A stretch of 64,000 bases of DNA from Mytilus edulis. Its lineage: Eukaryota; Mollusca; Bivalvia; Mytilida; Mytilidae. Below, one piece after another: positions 45,311-57,965 of this stretch. A model generated the notes under the pieces. The model searched no databases. It saw nothing but the letters and a program-made list of their open reading frames with translations, and was not told the origin of the DNA. The DNA lies in NCBI RefSeq assembly GCF_963676685.1, contig NC_092344.1, forward strand, positions 43,406,589 to 43,470,588, in the 5' to 3' direction. A program made the position numbers and the translations under genes. Positions within the stretch are counted from its first letter, which is position 1; each line of letters starts with the position of its first letter.

Positions 45311-46435
45311 AGAAAAGATATTTGTATAATATAATGCTGTTAACTGGGCATTTATATTTCAAATGTCTATCTTGTACATTATCATGGGATTTGAAAAGGA
45401 CATAATATAGCATTTTTTTCAAAACTTTCAAATGAGATCTTGACCTTCCAGTATAATTTAAACATTATGGTTTAAATAAATTGCTTATATATTTGAAACA
45501 GGAAAGTTTTTTTTTGTTCTATTAAAAATCATCTATCGAATACGTTTGTGACAAATTAAAAATTTTAAGTAAATAATAACATTGCAAGTATTCAGTCTGA
45601 TCTTTTTTGAGATACCCTTTTTGTAAATGTAAGTATCTTTTTTCTTCTTTACGGTTGATTTATTCACTTGATAATCTTTTAATAACCAATAGCTTTATCT
45701 TATTCGGTGTTTCTCAATTTGCTACAGACCTGACATACGTTTTTGGAGTTGTTATAAAATTAATTAATACGATTAAACTGTGAATAAACTCATCATAGAT
45801 AACAGGAATAGAATTGTATAGCCAAACGCGCCTTGTGATTCAGTGGCGCTCTAATCAAAGTTGTAAAGGCCAAAAACAGTACGTAATTGGGGAGTATTGA
45901 GGACTCTAAATTCCAATTTTTGTTTGCCAAATTAAGCTAAGGTAATCTATTCCTGTGAGTAAAGGTGATCACAAAGAAGGAATACACATTGTAAACAGAC
46001 GAACATCTTCAATTATTGTGTTTGTAATACAAATGTATGCATTTATAAAAATGTTACATTCTTGTGCACACTGGCTCGATTGTTAATAACTTTAATTCAG
46101 TTTCATTCTAGTGTTAATACATTTGCATATACAAAACAAGTTATACATGTAAATAGCAAAATTATAAATACGAGATAAAAGTTGATTGACACATTTTCCA
46201 AATTGTCTACCTTTTTTGTTGATTGGTGAAAAAGGAATGGAGCTTGTACAAGGAAGTGTGCATCAACGTATTACGTTATACATGTAATAGATTTAAAAAT
46301 ATGCCTTCAAATCATCTTCCTTTTAACAACACGTTGTTGTTTCTTAGCAAATCGAAAAGTTATTTGCACAAATAAACAATCGTTTTCAATATTTGATTTA
46401 CCCAAGTTGCAAATATTGTTTTAAAATTGTTTACA

Positions 46436-46600
46436 TTGTCATTTCGGGGCCTTTTATAGCTGACTTAGCGGTATGGGCTTTGCTCATTGATGAAGGCCAT
46501 ACGGTGACCTATAGCTGTTAATTTTTGTGTCATTTGGTCTCTTGTGGAGAGTTGTCTCATTGGCAATATATATAATACCACATCTTCTTTTTTATATTAA
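46436..46600 (-). repeat. Family B copy, reverse orientation
   Basis: gccttttatagctgacttag, ggtgacctatagctgttaat, tctcttgtggagagttgtct. Confidence 0.8.
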
Positions 46601-49600
46601 AATCCAAAAGCTTGTTTTCGAAATTGAAATATTTTAAATTATGTAACTTACTTATAATCCTGGTACTTTTGATAACTATTAGATCCGAATCTGTAGCTAC
46701 TTTACGGGTTTAGCCCTTTAAAACAGAAAATAATATTTGATCTTCTTTTATAAATTCTGCTTTTGATATCGTCTTTGCAGTACTTTGTACTATTTTACAG
46801 ACTGTAGTTTGGTGTTATTTAAAAACTCCTATGAAGCGACTACACCAGACTGTATTAGTGTGTGATTTATTTGTTTGGGCAAACTTTACATTTTCAACAT
46901 TACAGCTAATTTCTTTATTCCGTCTACCAGACAAAAACATAGTTAAATTATAATCGTTAAAACTCATCATAGATAACTATGATTATAATGGTGTACGCCA
47001 GACACAAGTTTCGTCTACAAAAGACCCGGCAGTGACGCCCGAATTAACCAAAATTTATTTTGTAATCGTTGAAAGTGTAAACACAATTAGTTTGATTGAC
47101 AATACCATCGCTCTCGGTGTCTTTTGTTTGATTTTCCTTTTTTAATAAGTTTGTGTTCTTATTCCAGACAAGACAATATATAAGACGAGACAAGACAATT
47201 AAGACAATACTAATTTACTTTAAGTCCAACTCTTTATTTTATTAAACACAAAAAAGTTAATAAAACATTACCATAAAACAAAAAAGAGTCACGCTCAAAA
47301 TGGTTATGAGAGACTATCTAAAATGTATATACATTATGTACACTAAAATTAGTTATATGAAATACTTCTTCGTTTCAATAAAATGTCATTGCAGATTTTA
47401 GCAGTGAATAAAAACATAAATTCATCGACATCAGACAAATGCATAAAATCCAAAGCTAACATTACATAGAGATGCTTGATAAAACAAATAACAACATTTA
47501 TCTTCATGCAAAAAGGTTAAATGTTTTGTTTAAGCGAAGGTCACAAATGTTATCATACTGCAGACCCTATGGCCACATTTTTATAAATCGTTTCCGATGT
47601 ATATCTTAAGAACCTCTTAGTTTGAAATTAGTATACTTTGAACAAATGTTATCCACTAGAAAACGAAATGTAAATGAAGCTTCAAGGTCAAAGTCACAAA
47701 CCTATTTTAATGTTAGAGACTCTTAGTTAGTTAATAAGTAAAAATACATTGTAATGTCATTTCTTTACCTAGCGTCCTTCATCATGCAAGATGGGGATAA
47801 TTTGAATGATTAAATGATGGGTTGCTATTGAGCACTACTGTGTTATGTGACACAAAAAAAAAGATTAAGTTAACGATTCACAAATTCCTCGTTGATAAAT
47901 TTTGAAGGTATCAGATGGATTTTGCTATTCTATTTGTGTTCCTTTTGATATATTGATGGCATAGTAAGCATTAGTTAGATTGGGACATGATGTCCGAAAA
48001 AAATCAACTATCAATATAAACATCAATAACTTCACTAATCCGACTCTTATTTAGGTTTCATGTTTATATCAAGTGAAGGAGAGGCGAAAGGTACAAAGGG
48101 GACATTCAAACTCAAGTCGAAATCAAAACGAACAATGCCCAGGTTAAAAAAGAAAAAGACTAACAGATATTCAACAGTACATTAAACACAACTAGTCTTG
48201 TATATGGACCCAGGGTCTTAATTGATTAGATTTAAAAAAGAAAATAACCAAAACGGAGAAAGGGACAGACTTACAATCAAACCTCTCTAGATGAACTTTT
48301 TATCAAATTATTTTCCTTTGATTCACGGAACATCATTTTGTTTATTCGACCTTTCATCAATTAGACCACACATAAAATTGCAGCTGCTGTCCAAAATTAA
48401 GCATATTTGAAAAGCGCGTCTAGCGTATCAAACTTTAGTTTTAATCCTGGTATCTATGATGAGTTTTAGTGTAAATGAAGAAGTGTTAAATTACATGAAT
48501 ATATAAAGGCAAATAAAAGTAAGATAAACATTTACCATACAAAAGTGAGATATGAATGACGATATCAGGGGCCTATCCCAGATATCTGCGGTTTTAGGGA
48601 AAATCTACATTTCAAGTAGATATAAAGTTTGGATTGATGTCATCACCTACGTCATTCTAAATCTGCGGACAGGGGTTTCCATTTTCGTTTGATGTGTTTG
48701 AGGTTTCGATTTTGCCGTTTGTTAAAGGACTTTCCGATTTGAATTTTCCATGGAGTTCGGTATTTTTGTTATTTTACTTTTTTTGTTATTATAAGCTGAT
48801 TTAATTTACTTAAGATCAATGAACTCGTAGCTGTAACAATAAACAATAGCTCTTTCTGATCATGGACTCGAGTTAAACGTAATAGTACAATAAGAACCAT
48901 ATCTTCTCTATAATCCTTCCTTGTATAAGTAAGTGTTTTTAAATGCTTGTATTTGATTGTTTTAAATACATTTCAATTATTTGTTTTCTCTTTCCAACCA
49001 ACAAACTGATTAACAAAACTCTTATTTAAAGATAACTTTTCAGTAAAGGATTTTTAGAAAATAAAACTGTAGGAATGTGTATAATTCAAGTGTGAAAGAT
49101 AAGTTCCACCTCAAAATCACTGGAAGAGAATGATATTTATAATATATTGTCTTGTTTTCCATTTATTGGATTTATTTAAAGTATCCGAGTAAAATTTAAT
49201 CAAAACAAATGTCGTAAAGTTTCTGTTTTAATTCTGGTAACATGAAAACAAAGGTATGAATAAACACGAAAAGGCAAAGGAATTTTGTTGTTTTTCAATG
49301 CTGTTAAATTATATTTTGACACATATCTTTGCTCATATTTTGACCCGTTAAGCCTTGTTCGACTTTGGCTAGTGTGCTATAAATAAAGTCTGTATAGCTC
49401 GATCTTGGCTAATTGTTTAGACGAACTTGGTGGACTTGCATCATTTAATTTTGCCCTCGGACTATTGTAACGGCTAAAAAGTTCCTATGTGGTGATTAGA
49501 TACATTAATTCATGATATGAAGCAATTGCGAATTGCTATCAATACATAAGTAGCATAAAGAACAATGAGTTCTCATTGAAAGGTGCAAAATCAATAGCAT

Positions 49601-50886
49601 ATATCATGAACATCAAGTCAACTAGACTAGGGAGGGGTCATTATTTCAATTGCATGAAGAGTTGATATCAACATTCTATTTTCACATAATAGGTCATATT
49701 TTGTAAATTATAATGTACACAGCAAGAATTGCATATACCCATTTTCATGCGTGAAATTTGCATTTCACGAAACTATGTTATAAAACATATGTAAAACGCA
49801 TGTTGAGGACCGCGAATTCAGAACCCAAGTATGAAACGTATGAATTTTGCATGTTAAAAAGGCATGATTTTAAACATAGGTGTGTGTGAAACGGGATGCA
49901 TACTTGTATACGATCGGAAGAAAAACATTGAATGATTCGATGTTTTACAAGTACTTGTATACGTATGTATAGCTATTTGACCAAAATGACCATTTAAAAA
50001 GAATAACAAAACCATTTCAAATCAGATTTGCCTTATAAAGTTTGAACGTTACATTGTCAATTTATCAACAGAGATCTTAACTTTGGGTTATAAGTTACTA
50101 AATTCGGGCGTCACCGATGAGTTTTTTGTAGAAGAAAACCATACTTGGCGTACAAAATTCTAAGCCTAGTACCTTTGATATTTTGTTTCATACCACAAAT
50201 GACTAGAAGAAACAATATTGCAATCGTTTGTCTTGTTTTATGAATATATAACACCACTTCAATGTTAAATAATTATAAATTCTAAACTTTGTAGTTATTC
50301 TACCATGTCACAAAGATGTTACATTTAGACGTCGCTGTTGGCCTCATTGTCTCAGTTTGTGAAGAACTGAACGAAATTTGGACTATGACTCGAAATAAGT
50401 TCGGGCGACATTGATTTTGTCAAACAGTCATCGTTGACAGGATAAGAATGTTTAAAATAATGCATTTAGGGGTACCCAACTATGGCTAAAAAAAAATTGG
50501 CTTGTTTATTACATAAAATTTTGACAAAATGGTTTCTTTGAACTGCTGACAAAAATATAAAACTACAAAACTACAAAAATATAAAAATTTCATGACATTT
50601 GAACGACACAAATAACACTCAAACCAATGTCACGCCAACTTCATTCGGGTCATGACTAATTTTTTTTTTAATCTAGTTTTACTCAAACCGGAAACAAAGA
50701 TGTTGAGTCTGTAAATAAAAATGTTGTGTCCAGATCCCGGATAAACGAAAAATCAGATTAAACAATGATAAGATCAATAGATAAATTAGTGTTGTTTAGG
50801 AATTTTTACATCGTGCGGGAAATACAATTGAAACCACTTATGCATGAATGTTGAAACATTTGTTGGGTCTCAAATGTATTGTTACT

Positions 50887-50892
50887 TTTATT
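50887..50892 (-). terminator. Candidate polyadenylation signal of the Toll-like receptor
   Basis: AATAAA on the minus strand, about 225 nt after the stop codon. Confidence 0.45.
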
Positions 50893-51116
50893 GATGTCAT
50901 ACGCTGGTCATTTATGTTATTTGTCTTTTGCACAAAAGAGTTTGCTTTCCTTCCTGTCTTTGTTTTCATCGTCCATCATCGTTTTATATGCGATTAACAA
51001 AAACGTTGAAATTACGCTAATTTCTGACCTTTTTTTAGGAATACATTCGTTGGTATCATGAGCTGAATTTCGAGTCTGGCGAAGTAATCGCATAAATTTA
51101 CAAATACAAAACGCTT

Positions 51117-53285
51117 TCATGTCTTTGTCTTGACGATGGAACAGACCTTGTTTGTTATTTTTTCATAACGGTCAGCAAATGATATGTATTTTCCTAGGCG
51201 CAAGAACGCTTTCATGTAAGGATCTGAGACGTCAGAAGTTTGAATATTGTCATAATTGATAAGAAGTAACGATTTTGATTTGTTTCTGAAAAAGTGGTTT
51301 ACAGCTCCTCTGAATTCCTGCACACAAAAAGGATCGTCCTCCATGGTATACGTTTTTGATAAAACCACAATGATTTGTTTCGACTGAGCAATTTTGGTAG
51401 ATATTACCTCCCCTCTATTCGATCCTGGTAGTGTATCCACAACAGTATCGTACACTTTTAACCCGTTCTTTAACAAGGTTTTCCGAAGATCGCCCAAAAC
51501 CCAAATCCGAACGTCGAGTTCATTTACGTCATACGAAATGTAAACATCATAATATAAATTTTGAGCTGTAACTGGTTTCTTTGTCTGACGCATCATTCGG
51601 AACATTATCAGAATTTCATATTGGAAAAACATAAATAATCCAAAAATAACGGCTAACAACGATACAATAACGGAAGATAATATTATAAGCCAATCCCACT
51701 GAAATGGATTCTCATTGCATCCAAGAAATTCTTTTGTCACTTCCTCGACATGTAATATTTTCCCATTTGCATTACAAAGCAACGGATTTATTGTTTTGTT
51801 TACGTTGTATACTTTTCTCCATTCTCCGATCCAGAGATTTGTACAATCACAAATAATAGGAGTTTCGCCAAGATAAATAAAGTTTGCATCGAGTTTCTTA
51901 AACGAGTCGGGTAAATCAGACAAACTGTGATTTAAAATAATAACCTTTTTCAGTTTTTCAAAATAAGCGATATCGACAGAAAATAATGAATTAATATCTT
52001 CGAATGAATTATAAGAAACATCTAAAATTGAAACTCTTTTCAAATATTTGAAGAAAGGAAATCTTTTCATACCTGTGTTTTTAAAATATAGCTCTAGATT
52101 ATGACCAAAACCTTTTGGCATCCTTTTCAAGAATTCCGGATGGCTTATTTCCTGGTCAGTACAATTAACAACGATTCTATCTCTACTCGGCTGGTCAAAG
52201 CAGTCACATCTACTTGGACAATTTAAATCACCATGCAGGTCGCATGTAAGTTTATCTCTTTCAGTCTTGTCAAGAAATAGTTTAGCATTGATTCCCGCAT
52301 TTGGACCGTCAGGTGGACAAATGTAGTCGGGAAAATTAGGGAAAACAAAGCTATAATCTGGTTTCCATATGTTCGAGAATCGCAAAACGGGTTCCAATCT
52401 ACAGTCACAATAATATGTGTTGTTTCCGAAATAAAAGTTGGTATTTCGCATAATTTTAAAGAGTTTTGGGAACTGATCCACGGAAAATCCAACATATTCG
52501 TAATCCGGAAAGTGCATAGGTGGATTTTTTGCAACAGTAACAGTACCTGATCCGTAATGTAGACTTGTATTGACTTTCCATCCTAGTATATTTTCTATTT
52601 CTTGGAATAGGTTGTTTTCGTAGTTTATCTCACAATAAAGTTTGTCCATTACCAGATTGGTTACGTCTATTTTTGTAAGATTGTTTCCGGACAAATCAAA
52701 ATTAAAAATGTTGATCGAATCGCCATTAAAAGCATGTGGATCCATTTCTTTGATTTGGTTGTTGGCTAAACTCACACTGCGTAAATTTGACATATTTTGA
52801 AACGTTTCATTGCTCAGATAAACTAGTTTATTATATTCAAGTTTTAAAATTTCTAAATTTCTCAAACAGGAAATAGTATTTATATGTGTGAGTTGATTTG
52901 ATGTTAAATCCAAAAGTTTTAAATTCTGAAAATCACATATATTTGATGGTAATACTCGAAGTGTTCCATGTCTGTGTACAAGATTTGCAGGAGCACTTGT
53001 ATTAAAATCTGACGGTGGCAGAACAAATGCATTCGAACCAAATCTAACATATTCGATATGCAAAGCCTGGGACGACCGTTTGGAATGTTTATCGATTTCC
53101 CATAATCCTTTAGAATGACAACTACAGCAAGTATCATAATCAGCAGCGACAGTTTTGCATACAGAACTGTCACAAAGAAGTTCTTGGTCTCCTTTCCATT
53201 GACTGGGAGACCATGGTACCATGTTTGCAAGCAACATTTGAATTTCAATCACCGCTATGAAATATAATCCAAAAAAGTGGAACAT
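51117..53285 (-). CDS. Toll-like receptor (LRR, two LRRCT, TM, TIR), single exon
   Basis: 722 residues without introns. Residues 1-~21 are hydrophobic and suit a signal peptide. A Cys-rich stretch follows (C38-C56), then leucine-rich repeats ~108-215 (NLKLLDLTSNQLTHI, NLEILKLEYNKLVYL, NLRSVSLANNQIKEM), an LRRCT ~288-348 (YYCDCRL), an LRRNT 356-375 (CPSRCDCF), a second short LRR block ~395-460, a second LRRCT 479-523 (CDCTNLW), a transmembrane helix ~531-556 and a TIR domain ~577-720. TIR box 1 is YDVYISYD and the BB loop keeps Pro-Gly (TLPGSNRGEV). The FW of box 3 is not seen (KYISFADRYEKI). The internal LRRCT-LRRNT pair matches the Toll-like multi-cysteine-cluster TLR class seen in invertebrates. 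In the family this senses ligands outside the cell and signals through TIR adaptors; its ligand cannot be told. The ATG is the first in frame, ~62 nt from a TATA-like box. Confidence 0.93.
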   Translation of the reverse strand: MFHFFGLYFIAVIEIQMLLANMVPWSPSQWKGDQELLCDSSVCKTVAADYDTCCSCHSKGLWEIDKHSKRSSQALHIEYVRFGSNAFVLPPSDFNTSAPANLVHRHGTLRVLPSNICDFQNLKLLDLTSNQLTHINTISCLRNLEILKLEYNKLVYLSNETFQNMSNLRSVSLANNQIKEMDPHAFNGDSINIFNFDLSGNNLTKIDVTNLVMDKLYCEINYENNLFQEIENILGWKVNTSLHYGSGTVTVAKNPPMHFPDYEYVGFSVDQFPKLFKIMRNTNFYFGNNTYYCDCRLEPVLRFSNIWKPDYSFVFPNFPDYICPPDGPNAGINAKLFLDKTERDKLTCDLHGDLNCPSRCDCFDQPSRDRIVVNCTDQEISHPEFLKRMPKGFGHNLELYFKNTGMKRFPFFKYLKRVSILDVSYNSFEDINSLFSVDIAYFEKLKKVIILNHSLSDLPDSFKKLDANFIYLGETPIICDCTNLWIGEWRKVYNVNKTINPLLCNANGKILHVEEVTKEFLGCNENPFQWDWLIILSSVIVSLLAVIFGLFMFFQYEILIMFRMMRQTKKPVTAQNLYYDVYISYDVNELDVRIWVLGDLRKTLLKNGLKVYDTVVDTLPGSNRGEVISTKIAQSKQIIVVLSKTYTMEDDPFCVQEFRGAVNHFFRNKSKSLLLINYDNIQTSDVSDPYMKAFLRLGKYISFADRYEKITNKVCSIVKTKT

Positions 53286-53346
53286 TTCAATTATCTTTAA
53301 GAAAAACTTTTAGCCGTCAAATGTATGCCATTCTGATGTTGTACGC

Positions 53347-53353
53347 ATTTATA
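53347..53353 (-). promoter_or_regulatory. TATA-like box upstream of the Toll-like receptor
   Basis: TATAAAT on the minus strand, 62 nt before the ATG, the right distance for a short 5' UTR of about 35 nt. Confidence 0.45.
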
Positions 53354-53359
53354 CGAACA

Positions 53360-54889
53360 TACGATAACTCGTGACAATGTGTCTGCAATACATGTGATAT
53401 CAACTCCGCCTCCATACAAAAACTAAAAGTCCAAGTATGTTACTTGCCATCCGAATATATGAAGAAACCAATGGTTGACCCCGAATATATGTATAAATGA
53501 AATAAGTTAGATATTGGATTTAAATGACACTTTGTCCACGTTTCATGTAGATAATCTGGAATGTGCGAAAAAAAACAGTCCAAATCGATCGTGTTGGTTA
53601 TCACTTTTAAATGTGAATTCTTTTAAATGTGAAATCTTGTATCTCTGTATTACATGTAATCATCTCCGAAAGACAAGAATTGAATCTTAAAGAACATTTG
53701 CTCAATGAATTTTCTTGATGATATCTACGTCATTTTCAATCTTTGTATTTTATGCTGAGTTCACACGTAATTCGAATTCGATTCGCATTAACTAATTGGA
53801 ATTCGCATTCGAAACGTTTTACGTCCTAACGTCAATTCTAATTCGAAGAGTTAGAGAAGAAGATTGTGTAACTGTAAACGTGATTAGCGAATTCGATTCT
53901 CATTCGATTCGAATTAAATGTACGTGCGAACGAGGCATTATATTGCTTTGTAATTTTGTAAATTGATGTTACTAGTAATTATAAATTATATAAGATTGAG
54001 ATAGAGAAGCCAGTGACATAATTCATAAAGGTTAAAGTGGTATAATTAATGTGAATCATTTGATCTCATATCCACACTAGCCTATAAAGACTAGTTTTAT
54101 TCCGTCACATTTCCATGAACCTGTCTCCAGTCGTTAACTCATCAGTGGTTTTCATTTTGTATAGATACTTATTATTTGACAAGACCCTTTCTAAACATAA
54201 AAATTGATTCAGCATTGTTTGTTGATTTTTTTTTGTGTGACTCTGAGTTGTGACATATTGTCATATTCCACTCAGTTTCTTTTATCTAAATAGTTTTAAT
54301 ACATTTGTTAGTATATTTGTGTTTATATACGACCAAGTCCATGATAACCTACCGTTTCCGTCAAATTGGCTAAAATTTTATCGTGATTCGTCTATTCTTA
54401 CTATCAATTAAGATTGAGATATAGAAGACATAAATAAATTCTTAAAAATTAAAGTGATAAACTTAATGTGAATCATTTGATCTCATATCCACACTAGCCT
54501 ATAAAGACTAGTTTTATTCCGTCAGATGTCTCTAGAAATTATCTATTCCCCTTACTTTTCATGAACAAAAAATAAACGTGAATCATCAAAATCTGTCTAC
54601 CTTTTTTATCATCGTAAAGAAAATGTCGTCATACAAAAACGAAATTACCGTTCACGTCATTTAGGAAGATTGTTTACCGTTCTTCGCTATGAAGGTATCC
54701 CGTTTACGAAACTTATCTCGTGTTATTTGTTCTATTTATATGTTTGTTTTAATTTAAATTGAGAATGGAAAAGTGGAAATATGCCAAACAATGGACCTAA
54801 TGACATTATGACTTAGCTCTAGTATATGTGCAGAAAAAAGTAAACTCACAAAAATACTGAACTCCGAAGAAAATTCAAAACGAAACGTC
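53360..54889. other. Spacer with a pair of direct repeats; no gene seen
   Basis: 53990-54108 and 54409-54523 share a ~70-nt identical core (gtgaatcatttgatctcata, cacactagcctataaagact, agttttattccgtca) about 415 nt apart. 53760-53940 is dense in attcgaattc/ttcgattc motifs and looks like a degenerate palindromic repeat. Confidence 0.6.
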
Positions 54890-55080
54890 CCTCACCCAAC
54901 GGCAAAATCAAAGCTCAAACACATCAAACGAATGGATAACAACTGTCATATTGCTGACTTGGTACAGGCATTTTCTTATGTAGAAAATGATGGATTAAAT
55001 CTGGTTTTATATCTAGCTAAACCTCTCGCTTGTATGACAGTCGCATCAGATTCCATTTTATTGACAACGATGTGTGAACA
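54890..55080. repeat. Family F fragment
   Basis: tgctgacttggtacaggcat and tatctagctaaacctctcgc; related to 18731-19320. Confidence 0.6.
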
Positions 55081-55129
55081 AAACAAAAACACAATAGGTA
55101 AAAATGTAACAAATAGGAGTAAAACAGCA

Positions 55130-55495
55130 ACATGAACCCCACCAAAAACTAGGGGTGGTCTCGGGTGCTCCGGAAGGGTAAGCAGGTATTTGCTCTACAT
55201 GTGACACCCGTCGTGTTATTACAAAGCCGGTAAATAATATAATTCGGTAGGTCACATTCGTGAACAGGGAACGATATTGTAGTTACGACATAAGGAGTAC
55301 GAAGTGATGATTTCAACTTTTGGAACTCTTGGTTTTACAAAAATGATAAGGTCTCAAATGGTAAGCGGAAATCATCCCTTTTGTCGTAAAGATTTGTTTT
55401 CAACCGACCCTTATTGTCAATTTCTGGATGTAAGTCAAGATATGAGGGAGACATAACTGTATCTGTTGTAGCCTTTATCTCTCTTAATAAAGGCA
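55130..55495 (-). pseudogene. Deleted reverse-transcriptase remnant with family E tail
   Basis: Minus-strand 55495-55365 reads EIKATTDTVMSPSYLDLHPE and IDNKGRLKTNLYDKRDDFRL. It is followed, after a large internal deletion, by a piece near 55300-55345 equivalent to the KLSNQEFQMVKLKSSL region at 18452, out of frame, and then by the family E tail to 55130. It lacks the catalytic core. Confidence 0.75.
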
Positions 55496-56097
55496 ACAGT
55501 AGTAAAACGGAAAGTCCCTAAGCAAATGGCAAAATCAAAAGCTAAAACACATCAAACGAATGGATATTAATTGAATGGATAACAGAAAATGACGAATGGA
55601 AAATAACGAATAGATAAAAGAAAATGCACACTTTTGTGTTTGATATGTTATGTCATTGATAATCCAAAAGTCAAAAATATTATGTCCCTCTTTTTGTGGA
55701 TTTGATTAGGACTCCAGACATGTCGTCTTCGTGTAATTCGTCTAACGTAAACAAATTATCTAAAGACAGAATGTTTATAAGGGTCTTATAATGTCAATAA
55801 ATTCAGTTTGGCATAAGTATGCATGAAATGTCAACATTATGAATAAAAGAATATGCATGTGCGGTCTTTAAAATAAAATAAAAAATCCAAAAATAATCAT
55901 TTGACTACCTCTGCTAACAAGGGTTTGTTCTGTTTAAAGGACCTTTCCAAATCCTTTGATTTTCTCACAATGATATACTCTCTCCAAAATTTTTCTGCTG
56001 ATATAATAATTACCGGAGTTAAGTTCAGTTTCTTGCTTCTTTTTCCTCCATTAAGGATGCTCGCTCTTCTGTTTCAATATAGCAACTATTTTCAAAA
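55496..56097. other. No gene seen
   Basis: Begins with taataaaggcaacagtagta, the same sequence that borders the family F insertion at 18740; the rest is AT-rich and unassigned. Confidence 0.4.
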
Positions 56098-56310
56098 TAG
56101 ATATAGGAAGATGTGGTATGAGTGCCAATGAGACAACTCTCCATTAAAATAACAATTTATGAAAGTAAACAAGTATAGGTCAAGGTACCGCCTTCAACAC
56201 GAAGCCTTGGCTCACACCGAACAACAAGCTATAAAGGGCCCCAAAAATTACAAGTGTAAAACCATTCAAACGGGAAAACCAACGGTATAATCTATATATA
56301 AACTAGAGGC
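56098..56310 (+). repeat. Dispersed repeat, family C
   Basis: ataggaagatgtggtatgag, cttggctcacaccgaacaac, aaacgggaaaaccaacggta. Confidence 0.8.
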
Positions 56311-56319
56311 TCTCAAGAG

Positions 56320-57560
56320 CCTGTGTCGCTCACCTGTTACTGTATTTACTGATGTCAATTATCTTGGTTGGTAGGTGGGGTCATTTGACACTTTTTTTTA
56401 AATAGATACCCTAGTAATGATTGTGGCCAAGTTTGGTTAAATTTGGCCCATAGTTTTAGATAAGAATGTTCAATATTGACTATAAAGGGTAATAACTCCT
56501 TAAGGGGTCCTCTTACAATTTTGATCAGGTTGACTTATTTGTAGATCTTACTTTGCTGAACATTATTGCTATTTACAGTTTATCTCTATCTATAATAGTA
56601 TACAAGATAATAACCAAAAACTGCAAAATTTCCTTAAAATTATCAATTTTAGGGCAGCAACCCAACAACAAGTTGTCCGATTCATCTGAAAATTTGTGAG
56701 GGAATAGATCTTATTCTGATGGACATTAAAATCTTGAGAGATTTGCCCTAAATGTCTTAGTTTCAAAGATATAAATCAAAAACTGCATTTTTCCACTATG
56801 TTCTAATTTTAGACATGTCAGCCATTTTGTTTGGAAGGCGAGGTCATCGGACACATTTTTTAAAACTATATACCACAATGATAATTGTGGCCAGGTTTGG
56901 TTAAATTTGGCCATGTAGTTTCAGAGAAGAAGATTTTTGTACAAGTTACAAAAAAATGACGAAAAGTTGTATAAAATTGACTATAAAGGGCAATAACTCC
57001 TAAAGCGAATGACTGACAATTTTGATCTTGCTGACTTATTTGTAGGTCTTAATTTGCTGAACATTATTGCTGTTTACAGTTTATCTTTATCTATAATAGT
57101 ATTCAAGAAAATAACCAAAAACTGCAAAATTTCCTTAAAATAACAAATTCAGGGGCAGCAACCCAACAACAGGTTGTCCGATTCGTCTGAAAATTTCAGG
57201 GAAGATAGATCTTGACCTGATCAACAATTTTACCCCATGTCAGATTTGCTCTAAATGCTTTAGTTTTTGAGTTATAAGCCAAAAACTGCATTTTACCCCT
57301 ATGTTCTATTTTTAGCCGTGGCGGCCATCTTGGTTGGTTGGCGGGGTCACGCCACACATTTTTTAAACTAGATACCCCAATGATGATTGTGGCCAAGTTT
57401 GGTTAAATTTGGCCCAGTAGTTTCAGAGGAGAAGATTTTTGTAAAAGTTTACGGACGACGGACGACGGACGACAGACGACGGACGCAGGACGACGGACGA
57501 CGGACGCCAAGTGATGAGAAAAGCTCACTTGACCTTTCAGGTCAGGTGAGCTAAAAAACG
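56320..57560. repeat. ~1.2 kb molluscan repeat with internal duplication and GGACGAC tail
   Basis: Starts ctcaagagcctgtgtcgctc and ends gtcaggtgagctaaaaa. The middle is two diverged copies, about 56400-56890 and 56885-57440, sharing gattgtggccaagtttggtt, gggcaataactcct, aacattattgctgtttacag and ccatcttggttggttggcgg. 57452-57510 is a ggacgacggacgac run. The short minus-strand frames here are not genes. Confidence 0.8.
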
Positions 57561-57734
57561 AGAAACGAGAAACATGTATAAATAACATAAACAAACGACA
57601 ACTACTGTACATCAAAAGATTGTTTTAAATTGATATTTGACATATTATAACGAAACTTAAAAGTAGAAAAAAAGTTATAGGTTATGTATTACCTTTAAAT
57701 AGGAAGAAACCCCCTCCTCTCATTATACAAATCA

Positions 57735-57965
57735 AGTATTCTTGTATGATTGCCAATGAGACAGCTATCCATAAAAAGTTCAAATGAAGTAGATGTTAGC
57801 AATTATATTGAATATGAAACAATTAAGAAAACTAATGGCCTAATAATAAATTAAAAAACAATATGACAGACATGAACCAAAAACAACCACTGGACTACAA
57901 GTCCCTGCATGGCTTGCGCAGGCACATTGAAAAATGTGGCTGGGCTAAACATGTTATTAATTCAA
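57735..57965 (+). repeat. Diverged family B copy
   Basis: gtatgattgccaatgagaca and a 3' part with gtggctgggctaaacatgtt. Confidence 0.6.

Larger units (their letters stand above)
43266..50870. other. Gene-free interval between the two receptor genes
   Basis: No frame with a recognisable domain. It contains family D fragments (45220-45310, 45775-45960, 46960-47045, 48405-48470, 50095-50190), a family B copy (46436-46600) and a family E fragment (48075-48190). 44630-45130 has loosely repeated blocks (accaacatgtacaaaatcgt, caaatatcgtaaatcaactc) suggesting an old ~180-bp tandem repeat. The rest is AT-rich and unassigned. Confidence 0.5.

Noticed and set aside
52223-52534. 103-codon minus-strand frame overlapping the Toll-like receptor
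   Set aside because: Different frame of the same strand as the receptor; no domain.
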